Assembly: GCA_022749755.1 (NCBI GenBank)
Contig: CM040452.1
Coordinates: 8,202,350-8,266,349 of the forward strand
DNA length: 64,000 nucleotides
Reading direction: 5' to 3'
DNA from: Azadirachta indica
Taxonomy: Eukaryota; Streptophyta; Magnoliopsida; Sapindales; Meliaceae
Shown here: in pieces, positions 12,901-24,250 of the stretch
Layout: the number at the start of each line of letters is the position of its first letter
Numbering within the stretch: the first letter of the stretch is position 1
Notes under the pieces: model-generated
What the model saw: the letters and a program-made list of their open reading frames with translations, nothing else
What the model was told of the DNA's origin: nothing
Database searches by the model: none
Translations under genes and position numbers: made by a program

Positions 12901-13684
12901 TCTAACAAGTTTTGTACTAATTGTTCATTGTATTTTAAAATAGAGAGATTATTGGAAATTTTGTGCGTTTTAAATATCCTAATTAATTGATGATTATGTA
13001 GACTATAAATATTGAAATCATTTCTTAATTTTCCTTTATGATTTATATTATAAATTATGATCATTTGTTAATTACAAAGTTATAATTTAATGGTCAAATT
13101 ATGACAATATTAATTTGTAATATAACTAAGGCTTAATAATTTCTTACTATTAAAAAAGAGAGTCATGAGCACTTGTAGTGTGATGAAAAACTATAGAGAT
13201 TTCCTTTTCATATAATTATTATTAAAAAAATAATTATTATATAATTGCTTCAAAATTATGTATTTGAGAGTGCACCCTTATATGCAATAGACCTTTTGTT
13301 TTTATTTTTAGTTTTTCCATTTCTTTTCTTTTCAAACTTATGCTTTTATTATTCTTTATGTCAACTAGGATCAAGTAGTGATACTTAATGAATTGTTTTA
13401 CTTTTTATTAATCATAGTCAAGAGCAGAAGCAAGCATAATCTTCCAATTTTATATACTAATCATATTTCATTCTACTATGTATAATGTTGAAATACATTT
13501 GGATTCTAAAGTTGAAATGATTAATTTCTATAATACTATTTAAATTAAATTGAAAAATATAATTTGTAACAAATTACTTTTTCTAATATAATATTACTCC
13601 AAGATATAATAAAATATAATAAAAGGCTTTCATAATCTCAATCAAATAAGTTCCACAATACCATTATAATTGTTAAGACAATTA

Positions 13685-14063
13685 TGATTCATTTAGTAGA
13701 GTTTTTCAAATAGAGCTTTTTGGAGTAAATTTTTTAGTCGTAGAACTTTTATAAATAGAGTTTTTAATAAAAATTTATTAGTCATTTGGTTCATACAAAT
13801 AACTTTTTAGAAAATTTGATTAATTATTTTATTAGAAAAATGTTTAATATTTTATCTTAAAGAAATAACTATAAAATTTTTAAAATAAAATAAGGATATT
13901 TTAAATAACTTTTGGATTTCTTCTAGTAGAAAGGAAAATAACTTTTTTAATTTTCAAAATCCTTTTTCTTATGTCAACTAAATAACATTAAAAAGTTTAA
14001 AAATAACTTTTATCATTAAAAAAAATATTTTTGATTAATGAAAAAGTCAAACCTAATGGACAC
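13685..14063. mobile_element. Tourist/PIF-Harbinger-like MITE (copy 2)
   Basis: This 379-bp AT-rich insertion is bounded by TTA on both sides (13682-13684 and 14064-14066). Ends are TGATTCATTTAGTAG and, read inward from the right, GTGTCCATTAGGTTTGAC. It is orthologous in position to the MITE at 6,300-6,722 and was duplicated with the unit. Confidence 0.72.
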
Positions 14064-14375
14064 TTAATGTGTGTATATATATAATTAGTATTTACGAAAT
14101 TCGGCCACGACTACAGCAAGAGGTTACAAATATAATGTCATAATTTTTGTTGGAATTATTACTGCAGTGCAATTATATTCTAATCGGTAAATACATTTTT
14201 CATAATCGAATTCAAAATGCCTATTTTAATTCAATTCTAATTAGGACATATTAGAATAAAATATCATTTATATGTATGACAACTAAACCTTTGCAGGTTC
14301 GACCATAGATTAAAAAAAATAATAAAAAAGTCAGTTTTGCAAGAGAATTCATAGTTTTTGTGAACAACAATTTCA

Positions 14376-14441
14376 ATGTCCTCACTAGATGCTAAAACAT
14401 ATGTCCATGGAACAGGATTTTTTTTTGATTTAATCCAATAA
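14376..14441 (+). pseudogene. Truncated inverted copy of NAC exon 1 (unit 2/3 junction)
   Basis: The frame MSSLDAKTYVHGTGFFFDLIQ-stop is the sister of the relic at 7,033. FFFDLIQ preserves one more residue resembling the TFDPSN motif of the intact NAC exon. It terminates the right inverted-repeat arm, and no downstream exon is found. Confidence 0.6.
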
Positions 14442-15196
14442 ACCAAAGATTAATTTTAAAACTTCGATTTCAATTCACGATCTATCAAATCCTATAAGAA
14501 ACAGATGCAATTAATCAAATGGGATTACATTTATGTCGCTCTATCCATAATTTTATACTATAATACTACAATTAATTTGCTACTTAATTATATCTCAATT
14601 TTGTTGCATCAAATTTAAAATAATCAGGTGATGGTAATCTCTATTTTTTTAAAGTTTTTATAAGAAATATAATTTCGTAAATTTTCAATATTCTTTTATT
14701 ATTTTATTTCTTTCATTTAATTGACTTTCATCAAAAAATATAATATATATATATGTCATAATTTCTCACAAAACGGTATACATTTGATGCAATTTTCAAG
14801 AGTGTAATCGGGTAAACCTTGTGTTTAAATTTAATCCTATATCTTGTAATATTGTAGATCATAAATTGGCCAGATGGTCCTTTGGTTCAATGAATGATCT
14901 TATTTCCATTATAAATGAAAACAACAAAAAGGAGAAAAAGACTTCAATAACTCACTGCATTTAATTAATTTATAAAATCACAAATAAAACATAAAACCAA
15001 CTACTTGGGGATACGAATCAAATCCCTTATTGAACCTAATTTATCCACTCGTCTTAGCTGTACTGATTAGTGAATCAAATAAGAACAGTAAAAAAAAATA
15101 TAAGAAATGCGTAGTAAGCATTTCTTTTTTTATTCTTCTGGGCACAATTAACTCTAATAATTTTAGATATCGTTAACGTCGCTCTCCTTCCAATTT

Positions 15197-16087
15197 TTAA
15201 TCTTGGGAGTTGTAGAGAGCACAGAGTGCTAATTGAGATCGCTGCAACAAAATATATAGAATCATGAATCATCATAATTAGTGAAAATAATTAATTAAAA
15301 ATATACGCATTATATGTCACATATATTTTGATCTGCTGGCGTATACTCCTTCATAAGCCACTGAGCTTTTTCTCTAGATGCATTATAGTAAGCAAATGAC
15401 GTCTTTAAAATATTTCTATGTTTGGCTGCAATATTTTTAGATGATCCTGTTATTCTCCAACATCCTTCACTTGAAGTTTGTCTATTGATAACCCCTCCGT
15501 GCTTATACTGTAAGTATGTGAAGAAGTACCTCTTCTTTTGACCAGACTCATTTCCTGAATCTATGTTTCACATGTATAAATTCCCAAAGTCAATTACATT
15601 TTTAGTATATAACAATCATTAAAGCATATGATAAGCACTAACTTTTAGAGGAAATATTTACTTTTTCTTAATTTATATTTAATGTCTAATGATTCAAATC
15701 GACAACAATTTTAACTTCAAAATCACAAAAATTATAATTTTAAATTTTCTAAATCACACAAGAAAAAGAAATATGATTTTGCATGATTTACCTATGATAT
15801 TGTGTTTGCCTATACATGTGTTCTACAAGCACAACTATTATAAGAAAGGAAAAATAAAAATTTGTTTATCATCAAACAAGAAAAAATTAGAGATATATAA
15901 ACGTATTTACTTACTAAACAACTCTTTGGGTTCATGATCGTAAAACTTGATATTTTCTAATATAAAATCAAAATTTTCATCATCAGTCAAACTGACCTGC
16001 TTATTCTTGAGTAGCCTCGCAATTTCTAAATTGATTTCGATCAAATACAAATCCATCACAAAGTATTTTGTCATTTGATGAGGCCAT
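15197..16087 (-). pseudogene. NAC-like gene, copy 3, inactivated by frameshift and donor loss
   Basis: The exons correspond to 15915-16087, an exon 2 ending just before 15,333, and 15197-15241. Exon 1 has one extra base in the stretch GATCGAAATCAATTTAG compared with the other copies, so it shifts into a stop after about 30 codons. Exon 2 is fully open (YFFTYLQYKHGGVINRQ, then CWRITG, then WLMKEYTPADQN). The base after it has changed so that the donor reads ATATGT instead of GTATGT. Exon 3 reads RSQLALCALYNSQD-stop. This copy is closest to copy 1 at 826-1,678, which still has the donor. Confidence 0.8.
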
Positions 16088-16784
16088 TGGAATTGTTCTT
16101 CACAAAAACTATGTATTCTCTTGAATGACTAGTTAATTATTTGTATCTATGCTTACTGCAAAGGTCTAGTTCTAATATATATAATTGACATTCTGTTTTA
16201 ATATTTGTTATATAGAATTGAATTGAAATAAAAATTTCGAATTGGATTATTATAATAAAATATTTGCTAATTAGAATATAATTGCACTACTATAAATAAT
16301 TTTAACCAAATTATGAGATTATATGTGTTTCTAAGCTCTGGCTGCAGCCATGGCCAAGTTTTGTAAATGCTAGTTGTGTATACACATTAATTGTCTTAGC
16401 AATTAGAGTGGAGCTGCAATAACCTCTTTGAATGAGAATATGAAAACTTTTTATTATATTTTATTATGACTTGAAAAAATATTGTATTAGAAACAGTAAT
16501 TTGTAACAAATTATATTTATGAATTTGGTTCAAAAAATATTGTAGAAACTGATTCAACTTTATAATTAAATTGTATTTCAACTTTATATACAGTTGGAGA
16601 AAATATAATTAGTATATAAATGTACAAGCTTATGGTTGCTTTTGTCCTTGAACATTTTTAACAGAAAATGAAAGTATTCATTAACCATCTCAGTTGATAT
16701 AAACGATAATACGTTAATTAAAAATATGAAAAACAAAAAATGAAAACAAAGGGCCTATTGCACATAAGGGTACACTACTAATAT

Positions 16785-18229
16785 TAAGGGTGGCAATTTT
16801 CTTTGCAGAATCGAGGGCTCTTCCTGTTCATGGCAGAGATTGGAAAATTTTTTTCAAAAATTCAGGGATCAGGTTAGGTTCAATGACAAAAAATGATTCC
16901 CATTCTAAAATTAGGTTGGGGACGAAGATGGGCCCTTTTTTGCAGCCCGTCCCTGATTCTCCAAATGTAAATTCAAAATTTCTGTGGATTATTATGTAAG
17001 CATTTATTTTATCTAATAAATAATTATAAAAGCGTTATAGTATTTATTTTAGTCAAACAAGGCTTTTAAAAAGGTTTATAATTTTTTAATTTGGTCAATT
17101 AAATTTTTCTAATTTTCTTTTTCTTTTCATATTTCATTTTCTGAGAATGATTTAATATATTTTTCTAATTTTATCAATTCTATAAAAAAATATATATATA
17201 TAATTTACTAATATATTTATTTAATTTTCAATTTATATAGGTTATTCATTATAGTAAATGTATCAATTAAATTTGATTTTTTGGGCTAATAAAATTTTCA
17301 TTAGCTATAACATTTTATACAAATTGCCTCAATCAAATTGATAATTGTTATTATTTATCATTTTTTAATAATTAATTTAAGAATATATTATTTTGATGAT
17401 ATATTATATAGTGATTTTCATATAAATAATTAATTTATTTGTTATTAAAAAGGCATAAAGATCAAATTTGTGTCATGATATTCAATAAAAGATTAAAAAT
17501 TACTAACATATCTTTTGATAAAAAATTAAAAATTTGTAATTGTATCAGCTAATTTTTGTTTAATACTTTAATTTGTAATGAAGTCAACAAATTTAATGCA
17601 TTAAATAAATTTTTGTAATACGAGATTTTTATCATTGTACTCTTTATTTTAAAAATTTTATATTATATATATAAATATTTTTTTAATTTAAAATAATTCA
17701 GATTCATAATTATAATTACCAATAATTTTGTAAAAGTGTGTTTAAAATTTCGTTATTGTTAGTTGCAAATACTAAACTATTAAATATTAATTATAAGTTG
17801 CAAAATTAATATTGTAAATTTTTTATTTTTACTTCTTTCCATAACTTAACTAAGAGTTTTGATAAGATATAATACTAAGTATAATAAGATATGTTGACTA
17901 ATTACATTTTGATCATAACTTAATTAAACGTTTTAGATATCTATTCAATGTAACATTATAAATACATAATATGATAATTAATTATACTTATTTATAATAA
18001 ATATAATATAAAGAATAAATATATTAACAAAAATAAGTAATTAAATAAATTTTTATATATATTTTTTGAAAAATCATACAATAATATATTAATCATATTA
18101 ATAAATTTACATAAATGTTATATCATGTCTAAAAATCACATAAAAGCTTTATAATTTATAATAATAAATTATATCAATACATTTTTCAAAATAAAATTTT
18201 CTTTTTCAATCAATGGTTTGCGTTATATG
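16785..18229. mobile_element. hAT-like element, copy 3, right part missing
   Basis: The left end reads TAAGGGTGGCAATTTT after ACTAATAT, matching the two complete copies. The AT-rich interior follows in register with units 1 and 2, with an internal deletion at about 17,105. It stops at about 18,229, where retrotransposon sequence starts. The right terminus and second target duplication are absent. Confidence 0.65.
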
Positions 18230-19500
18230 TAACCTTTCCGCAATGAAATCAGCTAAAGCTTAGGCTTTAATAGCCTTGCTAAGTTGATACTTTATGTCAA
18301 ATTCATTGGGCTCAATTGATCATTTGACCAATCTTTTCGAGAGGTTTGGTTTATGCAATATCTACCGTAGAGGCTGGTCAGTGAGGATTACTATAGAGTG
18401 AGCTTGAAAGTGTAGATGTAATTTATGTGCCATGACAACCAATGCAAGGCCAACTTCTCCGAAGGCGAATATCTTGTCTCTTCATCCAACAGTGATTTTC
18501 TAATTTAATATATTAACCGATGAATCCTTTTATCTTCTTTTACCAACATTCAATTCACTACATCATTAGTTACTACCAGATATAAGTACAACATGTCCTC
18601 TACCAGCGAACTCACCAAATGAAGTGGATTTGCTAAATAAACTTTTAACTCCTAAAAGCTTGCTTCGTACTCCTTCGTCTATTTATATCTTTCCCCCTTT
18701 TTTTTAGCTTGAAAAAATTGAAAAGATCTATTAGCAGCTTTAGATATGAACCTATTCAAAGCGGCCAACCTCCTTGTTGAATCTTACACTTATTTTAATG
18801 TTGTTAGAGATTTCATATTTAATGTAGCCTAAACCATTTAGGGATTTGCCTCTATTCCTCGTTCGCTGATCATGAACCTCAAGAATTTATTATAACTGAT
18901 TCTGAATGTACACTTTTGAGGTTTAACTTCATTTTATATCTTTTAAGTAAGGAAAAAGTTTCTCCCAAATGCTGAACATGATTTTCATTGTTAAGTAACT
19001 TAGTAATCATCTTATTTATGTAAACTTCCATCGTTTTCTCGATTAGGCACTTAAAGACTTTGTTGACCAACCTCTGAAATGTCGCTCCTTTGTTCTTTAA
19101 ACCAAAGGGCATCATTTTGTAATAGTACAGTCTCTGATCAGTCATGAATGATGCCAGTTTCATACATCTTGATTTGGTTGTACTGTGAGAATACGTCAAT
19201 GAAACTCAACAATTTGTACCCAACTGTTGTGTCCATTAATTGGTCTATTCGCGGAAGTGAGAAGTTATCCTTTCTGTCAAGCCTTGTTCAGATCATTGAC
19301 GTCAACGTACATCCTTCATTTTTCATTCGCCTTCTTAACCATCACTACGTTAGCTACCTAATTCGAATAATACACTTTCCTTATAAATCTCACGTTGATC
19401 AGCTTATCAACCTCCACTTTAATAGCCATTCTTCTTTCCTGATTAAATGCCCTTTGCTTCTGCTTAATAGGCTTGAATGTTAGATTAACTTTCCAATCGA
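18230..19500 (-). pseudogene. Gypsy reverse transcriptase-RNase H relic
   Basis: Minus-strand frames contain recognisable RT blocks in order: KQKQRAFNQERRMAIKVEV, ANVVMVKKANEKWRMYVDV, then YYYKMMPFGLKNKGATFQRL and MEVYINKM. The last stands where active elements have the catalytic YVDD box, so two catalytic residues are lost. Further left are connection/RNase H pieces (SLLDEETRYSPSEK, then LVKWSIELSEFDI, ALADFIAER). Several in-frame stops and at least two frame changes make this non-functional. Confidence 0.85.
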
Positions 19501-19959
19501 TGTGAAATCAAATTAGGATCGATTCTTGGCATGTCTCTATGAGTTTAGGTGAACACATTTGCATGTTCTCTTAATAAATTGATCAACCTTTTCTTTTCTT
19601 TCTCAGATAATTAAGAGCCAATTTTTGTAACCTGCTTAGGCCTTGCTACGTCAAAGGATATTGATTCCAATTTTTCTATCAATTCAACGGTTGGCCTCAT
19701 TCCTTCTTGTTCCATTTTCTTTTCCAACTTTTCCATCATCCTTTATTGTTTAGCATTTTCCTCGCATATTTCTTTAACACGCCGCATGTTCGAGCTACTC
19801 TCTGATTACCATACACTACGCCAATTCCTTCACCAACTTCGAATTTGAGCTTCAAATAGTATATGCTTTCCACTACCTTTGTTTTTCTCAAAGAAAGGTC
19901 TAGCTAAAGTCATGGATATAGTTTATCCCCTATTGTTAGCGGTAATTAAATTTAGCCCA

Positions 19960-20360
19960 GTAGAATGATATATAAATTAGCAAATTTGTAAAACGTTGTA
20001 TCTGTATGCCTCATTTTAAAATTCTCAATTTTTAGGAAATCCAAAGTTTTCTTGAATATTATGTCAGCTAGACTTCCTATATCCACAAAACTTGCCAACC
20101 TTAGCTGAATCAATCTCCAATGTTACCACCAAAGCATCGTTATGGGGTAGTTGACTCCAACCTTATCTTCATCTGTGAATATAATTAGAATTGACGACAA
20201 CCTCGACTTCTTTTCGACTCTAACATTCATCACATGTTGGCCCACGTAAGTACTTAGTAACAAGTAACTTAAGTAATTTTTTCTCACGTTGTTGAAATTT
20301 TTCGCCAATGTTAGCCCTTCTAAAATCACTATACTCCTATAGACCAAATTTTTCAACTTT
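19960..20360 (-). pseudogene. Gypsy aspartic protease relic
   Basis: Pieces in different frames read ARKNYL-like (VRKNYL), IIFTDEDKVGVNYP, DALVVTLEI and SSADII. They match the region upstream of and including the retropepsin of plant Gypsy elements, where the active site is normally V-D-T-G-S-S-A-D. Only the downstream SSAD-like part remains readable, and the catalytic aspartate region is scrambled. Confidence 0.65.
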
Positions 20361-20399
20361 CTTTTTCTATGCTCAAAACCTTCTCTTATGTCTTGTGCT

Positions 20400-21096
20400 C
20401 TTACCTTATATCGATCTAAAAAATTGTTCTACACAAGGATCTCCACTTGCACCCTCAGGTCCAAACATTAATCCGTTGTATGCCCATAGTCTTAATAAAA
20501 CGCACATCTTTTTTTCTTATCATGAGTTTTTTTATGTTGACTTTAAGAGGTGTGGTCCGGGCAACAGATCCAAATCTTTGATCTTCTCATAGATCAGTGA
20601 TAAAGGCATGTTTAACTCAATGAAGTTCTTTCTATCTTGCACCGACATAACTCCTTTAACTTCTTCCTTGAATGGGGGAAGCAACCCCTTTCACTATTCT
20701 GCTCTTTTTTCATATCTTGGGGGCTAGAATCCGCAATTTGGCCTCTATTCAGATCTATCATCATATCACTAACATTGTGAATCCTCATCCCTTCTCGAAA
20801 TGGGTTTAGGATCGAGACTCTATGTATCTCTTTTATTTCTTCTATTATCAGGGTTCTTCCCCTGCCCTTTACATCCGGATCCTTCTAATCTTTCCTTCTT
20901 TTTTTTCAATAGTATTTGATCTTCAATTTTAATTTCTTTAAAGATCTCTTTTCGAGCCTACTCATACGTAATTACAATCTACTCATAAACTGTAAACCAT
21001 CTTTTTTCCATTCGTAATCTATTTTTTCAATCCCTCTAATGTCGATAGATGAGTAAATGCCTTCACTTCCATGACTTCTTCGTGATACCTTTTTAT
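20400..21096 (-). pseudogene. Gypsy gag, C-terminal part with zinc-knuckle remnant
   Basis: The piece starts next to the nested solo LTR with FIKRYHEEVMEVKAF. It continues through a Lys/Glu-rich stretch (EKRSLKKLKLKI) and ends near 20,400-20,520 in RCAFY-stop-DYGHTTD-stop-CLDL, the remains of a CCHC zinc knuckle. Several stops interrupt it. Confidence 0.6.
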
Positions 21097-21101
21097 AAAA
21101 T

Positions 21102-22502
21102 TGCTACAACTTAAAGGTTGTAACTCCCAAGTATAGGTTGTCTCAAGTAATAAAGTTCGAAAGTTCGAGTGTCGGTCTACAGGGAATACATTATATAAGG
21201 TCCACAAGTCCAAAAGTCTAAATATTACAAGTTCAAATATTCAAATATTATAAGAAATGGAATGAATTTGCTTATTATCAACTTTAAATTTAATATTATT
21301 ATATATTAGGGCATTAGGGATCCATTTTAATGATTTGTATAGAACTTATTCTTGATCTTTTTTTTTTAAGAAAAACACAATTAAAAATCCAAAGAAGTGA
21401 TCTTAATTGGATGATGAAAAAAAACAATTAAGCACAAAGAAATCAAAAGACTTACCTTTTAGTTGATGGTGAAAAACTATAAGTTGTCTTACTCTTGATA
21501 TATAGAAAATATTCAAGCATTCAATGTACCATTTGTTAACAATAAATCAAGGTTTCTAATAATTCAAAATCACTTACAAAATATAGTACTCAATCAATAA
21601 AAAGATTGACAATGAAGAATAAAATAAAGGATCAAAGAATAAAACTATAAAATCATCAAAAGTTCACTCTTAGCCCTAATTACGAAATTAGAAATACATG
21701 ATTTAATTGAAGTTCAAATTACAAAAAGAAAATAGAAATGGAAAAAAAACTGATCTCCATCCTCACTTCCACATCTTCCTTTATATAGGTAAAACAAAAG
21801 ACATTTCACATGTGTGAACATAATTTTGTCAATTTCCAATTAATCACGCTCTACCAACTTCCAACATATCGTTGACCATGAAAACTACCGAATTTCATAA
21901 AGTATCTTTCTTCAAAGTTGTAGGTGAATGACTCATCTTTCTAATGGTCCATATCTCACCTTTATTGCTGTTTTAAACCGTGAGTTGTGTTGAAAATAAG
22001 TAGAAATGTTCAAGTCGCATTTCTCCATCACTCTTCTAGAATGATAGCTCTTTTTGGTAACTGATCTAGAAAGTGAAAAATATAAATAATGTAGATCCCT
22101 TTTTCAGCTTTCTAGATCACCCAACCATATAATTTTTCGTTACGTATTTAGGAAGATACGGCCCAAATACAGAAGCATGTTGGGCTGGTTCAAAAATGCG
22201 TTTGAGTTCTGTTGAAGTCCAATTTCGTCCCATTAATTGCTCGAACCAATCCAACCTTTGGTTTACAAAGTTGTGAAATGATGAGTTTATATTTTTCCAG
22301 CCCAAGAATTGTATCAATTGATGATTTGGATTGAATGATACGCTTATTATATGAAACCTGCGCAAAATCGACTATTTAGTCCAATTCATGTTTTACAATT
22401 CAATATAAAGGAATATGCTTCATTATTGGGGAATAAAAGGACATTATTAAGTGTAAATCATAATATTTCTCTTGATAAACCTACACTTTTAAACATTCAT
22501 CA
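21102..22502. mobile_element. Solo LTR (1,401 bp) nested in the Gypsy gag
   Basis: The insert starts TGCTACAAC and ends ATTCATCA, so it has the TG...CA ends of an LTR. Flanks are AAAAT (21097-21101) and AAAAC (22503-22507), a 4/5 match consistent with a 5-bp target duplication. Removing the insert and one flank rejoins the gag frame on the minus strand (LKSF followed by IKRYHEE), which independently supports the boundaries. The interior has no protein similarity that I recognise. A TATA-like CTTTATATAGG lies at about 21,779-21,789. Confidence 0.82.
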
Positions 22503-22507
22503 AAAAC

Positions 22508-23000
22508 TTTTTAAAATTTCATCTCTTCCTTGTTTCAACAACAACAATGAACTCGGGTTCTTGACCTTGGCCACTATTCCTCTAAACTCATTGATGAACT
22601 ATTCGCAAAGCTGATCAAAACTTCTCACACCTCTTGGCCTCAAATTCTTGTATCATCACCTTACTAGTCTTTCTATGGTGAAGGAAAATGAATGACATAT
22701 TTATAACCCCGATAGGCCTTGGATCATCATCATCTCTCTTAACAGATCAATTTGTAATGTCAGGTCCATTTTTCTTGTAGATAGTGGGATTTGAGGCATT
22801 TTAAATTTCCTCAGCAGGGCCAAATCTTGGATTTCTTATTAAAATGGTGACTTCAACAAAAACGCCAATCTTTTTTGTTGTTTTTCTTCTTACTGTCGGT
22901 CTTTTTCCCTCTAAGCTTGTAACTCTTCAATAAGTTTCTGAATCCTTTCTTCCATTTCCTATCTTTTCACCATCTGATCAGTTGCAGGTTCAGTTCTATT
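22508..23000 (-). pseudogene. Gypsy gag, N-terminal part
   Basis: Minus-strand pieces read MEERIQKLIEELQ (coiled-coil-like), FKMPQIPLSTRKMD, SFTIERLV and SSLLLLKQGRDEILKSF. They match the order of motifs in plant Gypsy gag proteins ahead of the point where the solo LTR was inserted. Stops and frame changes throughout show it is dead. The remaining 23,000-23,700 is probably gag leader but too decayed to define. Confidence 0.6.
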
Positions 23001-23699
23001 CAGAGTTTTTTTTGTTGTAGTCTTTTCTCTGTCCCTTTTACGTTTTTGGTTTAAATAAATTCTTATATCTAATCCACCGAACTCACAGTATGTTCAAACG
23101 CTCTTTTGCCTCTATTTAGATTACATTGAACATTGTTTGGTCTTTGTTCTAGTTCCTCCCAGATCCACAAGGGTGTTGCTTCATTCTGGCCTCCATATAT
23201 TTGTTCCTAGTTCTGAGCTATCTCTTTTGGAATAGACATGTGCTTCTTTTTATGATGATTGTTTTTTTGTCGTAGCTACTTTCTAGTCTTCTCAGTGGGG
23301 GTAACCCTTTGCGTGAAGCTCCACATAAGGTAACACTTTCTTCATTATCCTATCCTAGATTCTCTGGAATCCATTTCCCAACCAAGCTTTCCTAAATCAT
23401 TCTCTTCTTTCATTATTCCTGTCTTACGCTCCAAAGCCTTCACTAATTTGTTTTTTTCTAGGTACTTGTGCTCTTTTTCTTATAGCCTTTATACGATTTA
23501 GATTGTGTCTGTGTCTCTGATGGGGGTTGTCGTTTGTCCCTGAGATTGCCGCAATAAGGGTGGTTGGCAATTGGAGTTCAATGAGTCTTTATTATCGATC
23601 CTTTCAATTGGATACTTTTCGACGACTTGCTGTTCCTTAATTACTACTTTAGCTTTTCGAATGTGATTTTCATAAACTGTTGATACCAAAATTTGCAAC

Positions 23700-24250
23700 T
23701 TCGATGCTTAACAATAAAGATTGAATCTTCCTTGCGATTTCCCTGATCTTCCTCTATTAGGCATACTCAAACTGCAACGGTGATCTGATGGCTCTCTTTT
23801 TTCACATAGACCCTTATGTTTTTTTAGTCAAAATCTCTAAAAGAATCTCCCTTCTATCTGAGTTGAATTTGGTATATATAGGCTATTAGTTTCCTTGTCC
23901 TAACAAAACTCAAAATCCTAACAAAATTCGGAGTATATCTAGTAGAGTTTCAGTGTGCTTCGAATTAGAATTACTAATATAACTTTCCTCTCTTATAAGA
24001 ATTCGAACAAGTAATGGTCTTCGAACTAAACAATAATAGGCTGTTGCCGACTTAAGACTTTAACTGTTATGGTTCGCTCATTTCTAACTCGAATAGATTT
24101 CTTTGTATAGTACCAATCAGACAAGATTCGATTAGAACCCATCATCAGCTGAACTGAACAAAGTTTATCAAGACTTACCAAATATTGGGCCTACTGACAT
24201 AAGGCCAACCAACTCTGTGGGCCTGAAGTTATTTTTCCAAACAAACAACA
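23700..24250 (-). repeat. Probable 5' LTR of the Gypsy element
   Basis: On the minus strand this segment carries a TATA box (TATATATACC, complement of 23871-23880) about 170 bp before its inner end. It is followed at about 23,680-23,695 by TTTTGGTATCAACAGT, the kind of sequence found at the LTR/primer-binding-site junction of plant LTR elements. The outer boundary is uncertain because no second LTR survives for comparison. Confidence 0.4.

Larger units (their letters stand above)
1..18229. repeat. ~7.2 kb tandem segmental duplication (2.5 units) carrying NAC-like genes
   Basis: Three copies of one long unit lie head to tail. Matching landmarks are the NAC exon 1 ATG (1678, 8761, 16087; spacing 7083 and 7326), the string TTGGCC(T/A)GATGGTCC (521, 7508, 14866), and the hAT-like left end (2394, 9465, 16785). 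The first copy runs off the window start. The third ends at about 18,229, where alignment with 4,050 and 11,240 stops and Gypsy-derived sequence begins. Similarity is patchy. Around the NAC gene, copies 1 and 3 are closest to each other, while 5,350-7,200 and 12,720-14,560 are near-identical. This points to repeated unequal exchange or gene conversion, which is an inference. Outside the features listed separately the units are AT-rich and I see no further genes. Confidence 0.9.
18230..24250 (-). mobile_element. Degenerate Ty3/Gypsy LTR retrotransposon, 3' truncated
   Basis: Reading right to left on the minus strand, the order is an LTR-like segment (about 23,700-24,250), gag (about 22,508-23,000 continuing at 20,560-21,096), protease (about 19,960-20,360), reverse transcriptase (about 18,900-19,500) and RNase H (18,230-18,880). 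All parts carry stops and frameshifts. Sequence ends in the RNase H tail (ALADFIAER) at the junction with the NAC-unit array, so integrase and 3' LTR are missing. A solo LTR is nested in gag. The order protease-RT-RNase H identifies Ty3/Gypsy. Confidence 0.8.

Noticed and set aside
14264..14446. Minus-strand frame WIKSKKNPVPWTYV... as a separate protein exon
   Set aside because: The same bases align with the plus-strand inverted copy of NAC exon 1 and its upstream region, which explains them better.
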